A stretch of 64,000 nt of DNA from Erythrobacter donghaensis (GTDB lineage: Bacteria > Pseudomonadota > Alphaproteobacteria > Sphingomonadales > Sphingomonadaceae): contig NZ_MUYG01000005.1 of assembly GCF_002155425.1 (NCBI RefSeq), forward strand, positions 1-64,000. The letters run 5' to 3'. The notes beneath the pieces were generated by a model. It had not been told where the DNA came from. It did no database searches and saw only the letters and a program-made list of their open reading frames with translations. This document shows, piece after piece, positions 47,419 through 56,416 of this stretch. The translations under genes were made by a program, and so were the position numbers. Within the stretch, counting starts at the first letter, position 1. Every line of letters begins with the position of its first letter.

Positions 47419-47996
47419 GAAAAACGTGTCCTCTCGCTGCCCGCCGAGACCGAAGCGTCTTGCGCCGAAGTCTGCGGGTCAGGAGAGACGGTAACTCGCA
47501 TCGGTGCAAGCTGTTCCGCAGGTTTCTTGCGCAACAATCATGCCCGTGCCCATGCAAAAGATTCACGGGTGGATTCGAATGATTCAATCACCATATTTTT
47601 CTTCACAGATTCAATTTGGGGCTTGCGGGCCGCGCGACTCAAGCTTGGTCCACGCGTCGCGGGCCGCACACGCCTCTGAAGCCGGGCCATCATGGTAACT
47701 ACGTGCTTAATCGCCCGTTGACGGGAGTCCCGCGGTGATTCATCATCTAGTGGTTCGGCGCTGATCGGACCCCCAAGCCTTGGTGAAACGTCCCCGCCCC
47801 GTGAGAGGGCAGAGGAAGGACGATTCGCTCCGGCACGGGGGACCGGCACCAGTATCGAACGGGATCAACCGATGCGACAACGGGGCCGGTAAGGGCGCAC
47901 CCTGTTGGCAAGTCTGTGGACCAAGCGGTATAGAACAGAATCGGAACATGGCCCCTTGTGTCATGGTGCCGATTCGGGGGACAACAGGGGCTTCAG
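47419..47996. other. 578-bp region before nrdA, no gene; cluster of GANTC sites
   Basis: No credible protein. The minus-strand frame 47538-47849 is not supported. It is the leader of the ribonucleotide reductase genes and contains ten GANTC motifs (next entry). I could not find an NrdR box or a known riboswitch fold. Confidence 0.6.
47560..47975. promoter_or_regulatory. cluster of ten GANTC (CcrM-type) methylation sites before nrdA
   Basis: Sites start at 47560, 47572, 47581, 47608, 47636, 47725, 47737, 47822, 47938 and 47971. In DNA of this base composition about one per 300 bp is expected, so ten in 416 bp is a large excess. GANTC is the target of CcrM, the cell-cycle methylase of alphaproteobacteria, read by GcrA; control of nrdAB by replication state is inferred. 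Confidence 0.6.
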
Positions 47997-50024
47997 ATGG
48001 ATTTCAAGGCGAGCGACAACGTGTCGGACAATGTGACGAATGAACTGGACGCCGGCACGCCTGCCGCGCCCGCCGAAGCGAACAATGAAAAGGCAGTGAC
48101 CATGAAGACGACCGATGCCGGTTCCGATGTGCTGATCGCCGCAAAGGCGAGCGAAGCGCTCGCCGGCGCGATGGCAGAGGTGGCCAAGGCCGCCGTGCAC
48201 GACAGCAAGAAGGTCAATGACCGCCGCTTCACGATCGTCACCGATGCGAGCCGCGATGCGCGCCTCACCGATTTCGGCAAGGAAACCCTGACCGATCGCT
48301 ATCTGCTGCCCGGAGAGACCTATCAGGATCTCTTCGCCCGCGTGGCTGATGCCTACGCGGATGATCAGGACCACGCCCAGCGCCTCTATGACTACATCTC
48401 GAACCTGTGGTTCATGCCCGCGACCCCGGTGCTGTCGAACGGCGGCACCGCGCGCGGCCTGCCGATCTCGTGCTATCTGAACTCGGTCGAAGACAGCCTC
48501 GAAGGGATCGTCGGCACCTGGAACGAGAACGTGTGGCTCGCCTCCAAGGGCGGCGGGATCGGCACCTATTGGGGCAATGTCCGCGGGATCGGAGAGCCGG
48601 TCGGCCTCAACGGCAAGACCTCGGGCATCATCCCGTTCGTGCGCGTGATGGACTCGCTGACGCTGGCGATCTCGCAGGGGAGCCTGCGCCGTGGTTCGGC
48701 CGCGTGCTATCTCGACATCAGCCACCCGGAGATCGAGGAGTTCCTCGAAATCCGCAAGCCGAGCGGCGACTTCAACCGCAAGGCGCTCAACCTGCACCAC
48801 GGCGTGCTGGTCACCGACGAGTTCATGAACGCGGTGCGCGAAGGCGCCGAATTCACCCTGCGCAGCCCCCGCGATGGTTCCGAGCGCGGCAAGGTCGATG
48901 CGCGTTCGCTGTTCCAGAAGCTGGTCGAAACCCGCCTTGCCACGGGTGAGCCCTATATCGTCTTCAACGACACCGTGAACCGCATGATGCCCAAGCATCA
49001 CCGCGATTTGGGCCTCAAGGTTTCGACCTCGAACCTGTGCTCGGAAATCACTCTTCCGACCGGGATCGACCACCTGGGCAATGACCGCACGGCGGTGTGC
49101 TGCCTCTCGTCGCTCAACCTCGAAACCTGGGAAGAGTGGAAGGGCGACAAGCAGTTCATCGAGGACGTGATGCGCTTCCTCGACAACGTGCTGCAGGACT
49201 ATATCGACCGCGCGCCGGACGAGATGGCCCGCGCCAAGTACTCGGCCTCGCGCGAGCGTTCCGTGGGCCTCGGGGTGATGGGCTTCCACTCCTACCTGCA
49301 GCAGAAGGGCGTCGCCTTCGAAAGCGCGATGGCCAAGGCGCTGAACCTGCAGATGTTCAAGCTCATCCATTCGAAGGCCTCGGAAGCCTCGATGCTGCTC
49401 GCGCAGGAGCGGGGGCCGTGCCCCGACGCCGCCGACATGGGCGCGATGGAGCGGTTCAGCTGCAAGATGGCGATCGCGCCGACCGCGTCGATCTCGATCA
49501 TCTGCGGCGGGACGAGCGCCTGCATTGAGCCGATCCCGGCCAATATCTACACCCACAAGACCCTGTCGGGCAGCTTCATCGTCAAGAACCCGTACCTCGA
49601 AAAGCTGCTCGACAAGAAGTCGAAGAACTCGACCAATGTCTGGAACTCGATCCTTGAGCGGGGCGGCAGCGTCCAGCACCTCGACTTCCTGACGCCGGAG
49701 GAGAAGGCGGTCTACAAGACCAGCTTCGAGATCGACCAGCGCTGGCTGCTCGAATTCGCCGCCGACCGCACGCCCTATATCGATCAGGCTCAGTCGCTGA
49801 ACCTGTTCATCCCGGCCGATGTCGACAAGTGGGACCTGATGATGCTCCACTTCCAGGCGTGGGAGCGCGGCATCAAGTCGCTCTACTACCTGCGCTCCAA
49901 GAGCGTGCAGCGCGCGGGCTTCGTCGGCGGGGTGGAGGCGGACAACACTTCCGAACTCGCCAAGATCGAACTCTCCGCCAGCGGCGAGCAGACCGATTAC
50001 GAGGAATGCCTGAGCTGCCAGTAG
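47997..50024 (+). CDS. nrdA: class I ribonucleoside-diphosphate reductase, alpha subunit
   Basis: 675 residues from ATG 47997. The N-terminal about 75 residues are low-complexity, not the ATP-cone seen in many NrdA proteins. The core has PISCYLN (catalytic Cys), SNLCSEITLPT with the radical Cys, PTASISIICG, YYLRSKS, and a C-terminal redox pair CLSC-Q. It reduces ribonucleotides to deoxyribonucleotides with NrdB (50354). Absence of the ATP cone means overall activity is probably not allosterically switched by dATP through that domain. Confidence 0.96.
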   Translation: MDFKASDNVSDNVTNELDAGTPAAPAEANNEKAVTMKTTDAGSDVLIAAKASEALAGAMAEVAKAAVHDSKKVNDRRFTIVTDASRDARLTDFGKETLTDRYLLPGETYQDLFARVADAYADDQDHAQRLYDYISNLWFMPATPVLSNGGTARGLPISCYLNSVEDSLEGIVGTWNENVWLASKGGGIGTYWGNVRGIGEPVGLNGKTSGIIPFVRVMDSLTLAISQGSLRRGSAACYLDISHPEIEEFLEIRKPSGDFNRKALNLHHGVLVTDEFMNAVREGAEFTLRSPRDGSERGKVDARSLFQKLVETRLATGEPYIVFNDTVNRMMPKHHRDLGLKVSTSNLCSEITLPTGIDHLGNDRTAVCCLSSLNLETWEEWKGDKQFIEDVMRFLDNVLQDYIDRAPDEMARAKYSASRERSVGLGVMGFHSYLQQKGVAFESAMAKALNLQMFKLIHSKASEASMLLAQERGPCPDAADMGAMERFSCKMAIAPTASISIICGGTSACIEPIPANIYTHKTLSGSFIVKNPYLEKLLDKKSKNSTNVWNSILERGGSVQHLDFLTPEEKAVYKTSFEIDQRWLLEFAADRTPYIDQAQSLNLFIPADVDKWDLMMLHFQAWERGIKSLYYLRSKSVQRAGFVGGVEADNTSELAKIELSASGEQTDYEECLSCQ

Positions 50025-50094
50025 GCCGCTTGCCGCGCGCGGGGGTGATCCGCCGCGCGCCGCAAGGCCACTCGGTCACAGGGGAGAGACCATC

Positions 50095-50286
50095 ATGAAC
50101 TTGCCATTCGCCGTCGCGCTCATCGGCCTTGTCGTCAGCGCCTGGTTTGCCGTCCAGTCGGTGCGCGAGCTGAAGCGCAACAAGCCGGGCCATCTGCGCA
50201 ACGCCGCGGTGATCCACATCGCGATGATCTCGATGCTGGTGCCCTTCTGCCTGATCGTGATGGCCTATTACTGGCCTTTTGCCTGA
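50095..50286 (+). CDS. small two-helix membrane protein between nrdA and nrdB
   Basis: 63 residues with GGGGAGAG upstream. Two hydrophobic segments: LPFAVALIGLVVSAWFAVQ and VIHIAMISMLVPFCLIVMAYYW, joined by RELKRNKPGHLRN. No family known to me. It lies in the nrdA-nrdB gap and is probably transcribed with them, but there is nothing to tie it to the reductase functionally. Confidence 0.65.
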   Translation: MNLPFAVALIGLVVSAWFAVQSVRELKRNKPGHLRNAAVIHIAMISMLVPFCLIVMAYYWPFA

Positions 50287-50353
50287 CACCTGAATCCACC
50301 GGCGCCCGCGCGCCGTATGTGCTAAACTGAACCCATCTTAGGAGTATCCGCCC

Positions 50354-51403
50354 ATGTCGCTGCTCGAAGCCCGCTCGACCTACAAGCCGTTCCAGTATCC
50401 CTGGGCCTATGATTTCTGGAAGCGCCAGCAGCAGATCCACTGGATGCCGGAAGAAGTGCCGCTGGGCGAGGATTGCCGCGACTGGGCGCAGAAGATCACC
50501 GAGAACGAGCGTAACCTGCTCACCCAGATCTTCCGCTTCTTCACCCAGGCCGATGTCGAGGTGCAGAACTGCTATCACGAGAACTACGGCCGGGTGTTCA
50601 AGCCCACCGAGGTCAAGATGATGCTCGCCGCCTTCTCCAACATGGAGACGGTGCACATCGCGGCGTACTCGCACCTGCTCGACACCATCGGGATGCCCGA
50701 GAGCGAATATTCCGCCTTCCTCGAATATGAGGAAATGAAGGACAAGCACGACTTCCTCAACCAGTTCGGGGTCGAGACCGACGAGGACATCGCCCGCACG
50801 CTCGCAGCCTTCGGCGGGTTCACCGAAGGGCTCCAGCTCTTCGCCAGCTTCGCCATGCTGATGAACTTCCCGCGCTTCAACAAGATGAAGGGCATGGGCC
50901 AGATCGTCAGCTGGTCGGTGCGCGACGAGAGCCTGCACTGCGAAGGCATCATCAAGCTGTTCCACACCTTCTGCGAGGAACGCCAGTGCCTCACCAAGGC
51001 GGTGAAGGAAGACCTGATCGACATCTGCCAGAAGACCGTGCGGCTGGAAGACAACTTCATCGACCTCGCCTTCGAAATGGGCCCGATCAACGGCATGAGC
51101 GCCAAGGAGATCAAGCGCTACATCCGCTACATCGCCGACTGGCGCCTGAAGCAGCTCGGCCTCCAGGAAATCTACATGATCGAGGAACACCCCCTGCCGT
51201 GGCTCGCGCCGCTGCTCAACGGGGTGGAACACGCCAACTTCTTCGAAACCCGCGCGACGGAATATTCGAAGGGCGCCACGCGCGGCGACTGGAACACCGT
51301 GTGGTCGAGCTTCGACAAGCGGCAGAAGGCGAAGGCCGTGAACGAGGATGGTCTTGGCGATGAGGCCGAGGCCGGGCTGTTTGGGGCTGAGGCTGCGGAG
51401 TAG
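50354..51403 (+). CDS. nrdB: class I ribonucleoside-diphosphate reductase, beta subunit
   Basis: 349 residues. A ferritin-like diiron protein: metal ligands Glu-x-x-His in NMETVHIAAYSHLL, with the radical Tyr four residues on, and a second Glu-x-x-His in DESLHCEGI. The N-terminus is YKPFQYPWAYDFWKRQQQIHW and the C-terminal tail is acidic with EDGLGDEAEAGLFGAEAAE. It generates the tyrosyl radical used by NrdA. Confidence 0.96.
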   Translation: MSLLEARSTYKPFQYPWAYDFWKRQQQIHWMPEEVPLGEDCRDWAQKITENERNLLTQIFRFFTQADVEVQNCYHENYGRVFKPTEVKMMLAAFSNMETVHIAAYSHLLDTIGMPESEYSAFLEYEEMKDKHDFLNQFGVETDEDIARTLAAFGGFTEGLQLFASFAMLMNFPRFNKMKGMGQIVSWSVRDESLHCEGIIKLFHTFCEERQCLTKAVKEDLIDICQKTVRLEDNFIDLAFEMGPINGMSAKEIKRYIRYIADWRLKQLGLQEIYMIEEHPLPWLAPLLNGVEHANFFETRATEYSKGATRGDWNTVWSSFDKRQKAKAVNEDGLGDEAEAGLFGAEAAE

Positions 51404-51406
51404 GGG

Positions 51407-52030
51407 ATGGCTATATCGGTCCAAAACTGTCCTTATTGCCGAGCGAACTCAGTAGCTTTCTCGGCGGTAAAGGCGTGGAGGATTGAGAACGATCGGCGGG
51501 CATTGCTAATTTGTGGTTCTTGCGGAGAGGGCATCGTTCGTGAGTGGTTCGGAAATAGCGACATCGTTCAGATGCAAGGGAACATTGAAAACCTAACAAT
51601 TATGTTGGGTCGTCAGTGGCCTGAAGCTCCGAACGGGGCTGCGCCAAAAGATACTCCCGAAAATGTGGCTAAGTTCTTTTGCCAAGGCACATCTAGCCTA
51701 GAGATTGGCAATTTCGACGCTGCGGGAATGATGTTCAGAAAGAGTTTAGAGACTGCGACAAAGATTCTTGACCCAAATCTTGCAGGAAAACCGTTATTCA
51801 AAAGGATCGACAATCTTGCTTCCGCTGGCAAACTGACTGCAGACATGGCCGAATGGGCCCACGAAGTCAGGCTTGGCGGAAACGATGCCGCTCATGAGGA
51901 TGAGCCGTTTTCCCTCGAAAGCGCCGAAGATTTGAAAAACTTTGTCGAGAATTTTCTGACTTATGCCTTTACGTTGCCTTCTGTTGTGAGGCGGCGCGAG
52001 GGTCGTTCTGAGACGACTATTGCGGAGTAA
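51407..52030 (+). CDS. DUF4145-like protein with zinc ribbon
   Basis: 207 residues. The N-terminus has two Cys-x-x-Cys pairs (NCPYCRANS and LICGSCGEG), a zinc ribbon. A helical DUF4145-like part follows (ASLEIGNFDAAGMMFRKSLE type, then WAHEVRLGGNDAAHEDEPF with the usual N-D-A-A-H). It begins 3 bp after nrdB and is visibly more A+T-rich than its neighbours, so it was probably acquired. DUF4145 domains recur in restriction and defence contexts; it forms a pair with the next gene. Confidence 0.75.
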   Translation: MAISVQNCPYCRANSVAFSAVKAWRIENDRRALLICGSCGEGIVREWFGNSDIVQMQGNIENLTIMLGRQWPEAPNGAAPKDTPENVAKFFCQGTSSLEIGNFDAAGMMFRKSLETATKILDPNLAGKPLFKRIDNLASAGKLTADMAEWAHEVRLGGNDAAHEDEPFSLESAEDLKNFVENFLTYAFTLPSVVRRREGRSETTIAE

Positions 52031-52035
52031 ATCAT

Positions 52036-52773
52036 TTGCGCTTCGTATATTTCGATGAATGTAAATACCAAAAGGGCGTTCAGCCTTTTTACTGGCTGGG
52101 AGCGATCTCGATCTGCTCGGAAAAGATCGTTGAGGTCGAAACGAAAATGAACGAACTAGCCGAACGCTATTTCGGTACGACAGAGCTATCGAGGCACACC
52201 GAATTTCATGCGAAGGACCTTTTTCATCGTAAGAATCATTTTCGTGAGTGGAGGGATACCGCCGCGAGAATCGAATGTTTGGAAAGTCTTGTAGCTATAG
52301 CGGGAGACAATGAATTGGTGCGCCGCATCCACGTGAAGATTGATCCGGCGTTGATGATTCGAGAGCATGGGTGGGAAGATGATGCGTTCATGTACTTGGC
52401 TGAACGCATCCAGCGCGACGCCGCTCACCTGAAGGACAGGTCAATTTTGATTGGTGACCTCGACGGAGAATTTTCGGAGAAATCTGTCGTAAATTTATCC
52501 CGCTACCGATCTGAAGGAACTGATTATCTCTTCGGTGTGAAGATTGATCGCCTTATAGACTCTGTATACTTTATTCCTTCCCATCATAGCAGGCTTCTTC
52601 AATTGGCGGATATTTATACATATTGTCTTCAGCTATATTATTCAAGCGAACCCGACAATTATCCAAGAAGAAGGCTCAAAGATTTCATTGCGCAGAAGAC
52701 CAGCCTGCTTTCAAGTAGTCGCTACAAGCACTGGCCGACCTCGCAGTCATGGCACGCATCGGCTGCAGCGTAG
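52036..52773 (+). CDS. DUF3800-like protein
   Basis: 245 residues from TTG 52036, with GGAG eight bases upstream. The pattern is DUF3800: an N-terminal acidic strand FVYFDECKYQKG, an inner IGDLDGEFSEKS, and the C-terminal HHSRLLQLADIYTYCLQLYY with the Q-L-A-D. The acidic residues suggest a metal-dependent nuclease fold of RNase H type. The A+T content is higher than that of the surroundings. It starts 5 bp after the DUF4145 gene, so they are one unit. A defence role is a hypothesis. Confidence 0.75.
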   Translation: MRFVYFDECKYQKGVQPFYWLGAISICSEKIVEVETKMNELAERYFGTTELSRHTEFHAKDLFHRKNHFREWRDTAARIECLESLVAIAGDNELVRRIHVKIDPALMIREHGWEDDAFMYLAERIQRDAAHLKDRSILIGDLDGEFSEKSVVNLSRYRSEGTDYLFGVKIDRLIDSVYFIPSHHSRLLQLADIYTYCLQLYYSSEPDNYPRRRLKDFIAQKTSLLSSSRYKHWPTSQSWHASAAA

Positions 52774-52861
52774 TGGCGCACCAATGATGCGAAGAACGAC
52801 ATGAGCCACACCGAATTCGTCGCTCTTTGCCAGCGGGTGGTGGCGCATCATCAGTCTAACA

Positions 52862-52945
52862 CCCCGTCCCGGGCTTGACCCGGGACCCCGCTCCCTCTCT
52901 CACCATCGATGAATAGCTGGGTCCCGGGTCAAGCCCGGGACGGGG
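52862..52945. repeat. 27-bp inverted repeat, CCCGGGCTTGACCCGGG type
   Basis: Arms 52862-52888 and 52919-52945 are exact inverses around a 30-bp centre. Same repeat family as 43789-43883, here immediately downstream of the DUF4145/DUF3800 pair, where it may act as a terminator. Confidence 0.9.
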
Positions 52946-52966
52946 AGGGGCGCCTCGCGCTCTCGC

Positions 52967-53137
52967 TCAGCCGTCGCTTTCCTCGCGCGGCGTGGTGCGC
53001 CGGTCGGCGCCGGTGCGGCGGTCGCCCTGCCGGCGGTCGGGGCCTTCGAAGGGGACCTGCGCCTTGCGCCGGTCACCCTGTCGCCGTCCGCCGCCGGAGA
53101 GGTCCGCGCCGTTGTCGTTCGTGCTGTCTTCGCCCAT
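52967..53137 (-). CDS. small basic protein with repeated DRR motifs
   Basis: 56 residues from ATG 53137, with AAGGGAC upstream. It is very hydrophilic and carries GGRRQGDRRKAQ, GPDRRQGDRRTGADRRTT: three or four copies of an R-R-x-G-x-D-R-R unit. No fold or function known; RNA or DNA binding is only suggested by the charge. Convergent with the repeat at 52862. Confidence 0.5.
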   Translation of the reverse strand: MGEDSTNDNGADLSGGGRRQGDRRKAQVPFEGPDRRQGDRRTGADRRTTPREESDG

Positions 53138-53336
53138 GCCTGTTCGTCCCTTCAGGCGAGGCCCGGCTGTGGCCGGTGTCACGCGCCCCTATTGCCGTTT
53201 CAGAAGTGCGACCGATGCGATAGGTTAACATCATAGTACGCAAATGCCTAATATGACGTTACCGCCCACCAAGCCGCTTGGCCGCGGGACGGCAAGACGC
53301 TAGGGCGCGCGGGCCACCGCGATGGGTGCGCGCAGG

Positions 53337-54260
53337 ATGACAAGCCCGGTGACCGACAAGCCCAACCACCCCCAAGCCGTCTCGCCCGATCTCTCCAAGG
53401 CCGAAGTGCTGATCGAGGCGCTGCCCTATTTCCAGCGCTATGCCGGGCGCACCTTCGTGGTGAAATATGGCGGCCACGCGATGGGCGACGCGCAAGCCGC
53501 GCGCGACTTTGCCGAGGATATCGTGCTGCTGAAGGCGGTCGGCATCAACCCGGTGGTGGTCCACGGCGGCGGCCCGCAGATCGGCCAGATGCTGAAGCGG
53601 CTGGGGGTGGAGAGCACCTTCGTCGACGGGCTGCGCGTCACCGATGAGGCCACCGCCAAGGTCGCTGAAATGGTGCTCTCGGGCGCGATCAACAAGGAGC
53701 TGGTGGGCTGGATCGCCGCCGCCGGGGGCAAGGCGATCGGCATCTCGGGCAAGGACGGCGGGCTGGTGACGGCGAAGAAGGTCAGCCGCACCACCCGCGA
53801 TCCCGACAGCAATATCGAGCAGGTGGTCGACCTGGGCTTCGTCGGTGAGCCGGCGGCGGTCGATACCACGGTAATCGACACGATGGTGGCCGCAGGGATG
53901 ATCCCGGTGATTGCCCCGATCGCGCCGGGTGCGGATGGAGCCACCTACAACATCAACGCCGACACCATGGCCGGCGCGATCGCGGCGGCGCTGGGCGCGG
54001 CGCGATTGTTCCTGCTGACCGACGTGCAGGGCGTGCTGGGGGCTGACGGCGAACTGCTGACCGATCTCACCCCCGCTGACATTGCTACCTTGCGCGAAGA
54101 CGGCGTGATCCGCGGCGGGATGGTGCCCAAGCTCGAGACGTGCGTCGCCGCAGTGCAATCGGGCTGCGAAGCGGCGGTGGTGCTCGATGGCCGGGTGGGC
54201 CATGCGATGCTGCTCGAATTCTTCACCGCCCGCGGCGCGGGCACGCTGGTGCGGGCCTGA
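53337..54260 (+). CDS. argB: acetylglutamate kinase
   Basis: 307 residues from ATG 53337. Amino acid kinase fold: [52 protein letters not shown] and a C-terminal [13 protein letters not shown]. It phosphorylates N-acetylglutamate in arginine synthesis. The N-terminus carries an extra 20-residue polar tail. The other arg genes are not near. Confidence 0.96.
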   Translation: MTSPVTDKPNHPQAVSPDLSKAEVLIEALPYFQRYAGRTFVVKYGGHAMGDAQAARDFAEDIVLLKAVGINPVVVHGGGPQIGQMLKRLGVESTFVDGLRVTDEATAKVAEMVLSGAINKELVGWIAAAGGKAIGISGKDGGLVTAKKVSRTTRDPDSNIEQVVDLGFVGEPAAVDTTVIDTMVAAGMIPVIAPIAPGADGATYNINADTMAGAIAAALGAARLFLLTDVQGVLGADGELLTDLTPADIATLREDGVIRGGMVPKLETCVAAVQSGCEAAVVLDGRVGHAMLLEFFTARGAGTLVRA

Positions 54261-54383
54261 GCCGCGCGCGCGGGAACTGGACTATGGCGCGAGGCGTATT
54301 AACAAGCTAATACGCCCAGCAAGGGACAAGACCGGGCGCGCGCCGCACAGGCCCGCGCGCTCACACAGTGGAAATGGAATACC

Positions 54384-54662
54384 ATGGTACAGGCATTGAT
54401 TGATATCCTGAGCAAGGTGATCGAAGTCGCCAACATGCTGCTGATCGTCTGGTTTCTGATCAGTCTGGCGTTCGCCTTCAACGTCATCAGCCCGCGCAAC
54501 CAGTTCGCCTTTGCGGTGCATGATGCCCTGAGCCGGTTGTTCGAACCGGTGCTCCGCCCGATCCGCAAGCTCATGCCGAACACCGGCGCGATCGACTTTT
54601 CGCCCATGGTTTTCATCCTGATACTGTGGACTGTCTCCCGGCTCTTGCAGACGGCGGCATAG
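54384..54662 (+). CDS. YggT family membrane protein
   Basis: 92 residues with two hydrophobic segments ([18 protein letters not shown] and [17 protein letters not shown]) framing the family motif [15 protein letters not shown]. YggT proteins are small inner-membrane proteins linked to cell shape and ion stress; the exact role is unclear. Its stop is 2 bp before folD, so they are co-transcribed. Confidence 0.92.
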   Translation: MVQALIDILSKVIEVANMLLIVWFLISLAFAFNVISPRNQFAFAVHDALSRLFEPVLRPIRKLMPNTGAIDFSPMVFILILWTVSRLLQTAA

Positions 54663-54664
54663 GG

Positions 54665-55561
54665 ATGGCTGAAGCAGCGGTGATCGACGGCAAGGCTTTT
54701 GCCGCCACCCTGCGCGCCCGGATCGGCACGCTGGCGGCGGATTTCGTGCGGGCGACCGGACGGCGGCCCGGGCTTGCGGTGGTGCTGGTGGGCGAGGACC
54801 CGGCCAGCCAGGTCTATGTCGGGGCCAAGGCGCGCGCCTGCGAGGAGGCCGGGCTCGCCAGTTTCGAACATCGCCTGCCGGCCGAAACCAGCGAGGCGGA
54901 ACTGCTGGTACTGGTCGAGCGCCTCAACCGCGATCCCGAGGTCGACGGGATTCTGGTGCAGATGCCGCTCCCGAATGGGCTGGACGAGCAGGCGGTGATC
55001 GCCGCGATCAGTCCGGACAAGGATGTCGACGGGTTCCACGTCATCAACGCCGGGCGCCTGTCGGTCGGGCAGACGGGCTTCGTGCCCTGCACGCCACTGG
55101 GTTGCCTGATGCTGCTGAAGGATCGTCACGGCGACCTGAGCGGGCTGGAGGCGGTGGTGATCGGCCGCTCGAACATCGTCGGCAAGCCGATGGCGCAGCT
55201 GCTTATCGATGCCAACGCCACCGTCACCATCGCGCACAGTCGCACGAAGAACCTTCCCGAGGTGGTGCGCCGCGCCGATATCGTGGTTGCGGCGGTGGGC
55301 CGCCCGGAGATGGTGCGCGGGGACTGGATCAAGCCGGGCGCGACCGTGATCGACGTCGGGATTAACCGCCTGCCGCCCACCGAGGAGAAGCCCAAGGGCC
55401 GTCTGGTCGGCGATGTCGCCTATGCCGAGGCGCGCGAGGTCGCAGGCGCGATCACGCCGGTGCCGGGCGGGGTCGGGCCGATGACAATCGCGGTGCTGCT
55501 CAGGAACACGCTGGTCGCAGCCCATGCCCACGCCGGGCTGGCCGCGCCCGAGGGGCTGTAA
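54665..55561 (+). CDS. folD: methylenetetrahydrofolate dehydrogenase/cyclohydrolase
   Basis: 298 residues from ATG 54665. [21 protein letters not shown] (active-site Tyr-x-x-x-Lys), [21 protein letters not shown] and the NADP-binding [16 protein letters not shown], then [15 protein letters not shown]. It interconverts methylene-, methenyl- and formyl-tetrahydrofolate, supplying one-carbon units. Confidence 0.97.
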   Translation: MAEAAVIDGKAFAATLRARIGTLAADFVRATGRRPGLAVVLVGEDPASQVYVGAKARACEEAGLASFEHRLPAETSEAELLVLVERLNRDPEVDGILVQMPLPNGLDEQAVIAAISPDKDVDGFHVINAGRLSVGQTGFVPCTPLGCLMLLKDRHGDLSGLEAVVIGRSNIVGKPMAQLLIDANATVTIAHSRTKNLPEVVRRADIVVAAVGRPEMVRGDWIKPGATVIDVGINRLPPTEEKPKGRLVGDVAYAEAREVAGAITPVPGGVGPMTIAVLLRNTLVAAHAHAGLAAPEGL

Positions 55562-55578
55562 TCCGAACGGAGGTGGCG

Positions 55579-56349
55579 ATGCGCCGGTTAGTTGCTGTTC
55601 TTGCCATCACCGGACTTCTCGCCGCCTGTAGCGGGCAGGGCGGGCCGCCCAAGCCGAACAAGCGCCAGCTGGCGCAGATCGACCGTGCGCTCGCCACCGC
55701 GCCCGGCGCCGCGCAGCCGAGCACCATCGTCGCTGCTGAAATCGCCTTCTCCCGCGCCGCCCGTGAACGCGGACAGTGGACCGCCTTCCGCCTCTTCGCC
55801 GCGCCCGGTGCGCTGCTGCACGGCAAGGACGGCCCCTTCCCGATTCTGCCGTGGCTCGACACCCAGAAAGACCCGCCCGAGGCGGTGCAGTGGGAGCCGC
55901 GCGCGGTGGTGATGAGCTGCGACGGGGCCGTCGCGGTCAGCCAGGGGCGCTACCGCGATCCCGATGGCACAGTCGGCAATTTCGTCACCGTGTGGGAACG
56001 GCAGACCGATGGCAGCTATCGCTACATCTTCGATGTCGGCGGTGATGACGTGCCGCAGCCGCCGCCGAAGAAGCCGGTCGAGGATGGCAATATCGTCGTC
56101 ACCGCGATCGATCTGGTGGAGGGTCTGGTCGCCACCTGTCCGCGCGGCGGGCCGGGCAGCACCCCGCCGCCGCCCGCGATCCCGATGGGCGAGGACGGCA
56201 AGGCCGATGCGAAGCTCTCGAAGGACGGCACGCTGCGCTGGCGCTGGGAACACCGCCCGGATGGCACCCGCTACATCGCCGTCGATTACGTCTATCAGGG
56301 CCGCTGGCTGACGGGGATCGAACAAAGCCTTGTGCCCACCGGCGATTGA
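55579..56349 (+). CDS. lipoprotein of unknown function
   Basis: 256 residues from ATG 55579 (GGAGG upstream). Lipobox LLAAC at residues about 15-19. The body (STIVAAEIAFSRAARERGQW, TAFRLFAAPGALLH, GDGTVGNFVTVWERQTDGSY-like strand) has the size and shape of a SnoaL/DUF4440-like cone, with a Pro-rich loop (PPPPAIP). The role is unknown. Follows folD by 17 bp. Confidence 0.72.
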   Translation: MRRLVAVLAITGLLAACSGQGGPPKPNKRQLAQIDRALATAPGAAQPSTIVAAEIAFSRAARERGQWTAFRLFAAPGALLHGKDGPFPILPWLDTQKDPPEAVQWEPRAVVMSCDGAVAVSQGRYRDPDGTVGNFVTVWERQTDGSYRYIFDVGGDDVPQPPPKKPVEDGNIVVTAIDLVEGLVATCPRGGPGSTPPPPAIPMGEDGKADAKLSKDGTLRWRWEHRPDGTRYIAVDYVYQGRWLTGIEQSLVPTGD

Positions 56350-56416
56350 TGAAAGGGGCGCGCAAACCCCGCTGCAAGCGACCCTTCCCTGAAGCGACAT
56401 CCCCCGAAGCGACATC

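Noticed and set aside
47538..47849. 103-residue minus-strand frame before nrdA
   Set aside because: No ribosome site, poor composition, and it covers the GANTC cluster; treated as non-coding.
47660..47996. Possible riboswitch (cobalamin or similar) before nrdA
   Set aside because: I looked for the conserved core of the known classes and did not find one.
52801..52878. Short plus-strand frame (MSHTEFVALCQ) after the DUF3800 gene
   Set aside because: 25 residues, no ribosome site, runs into the palindromic repeat; not supported.
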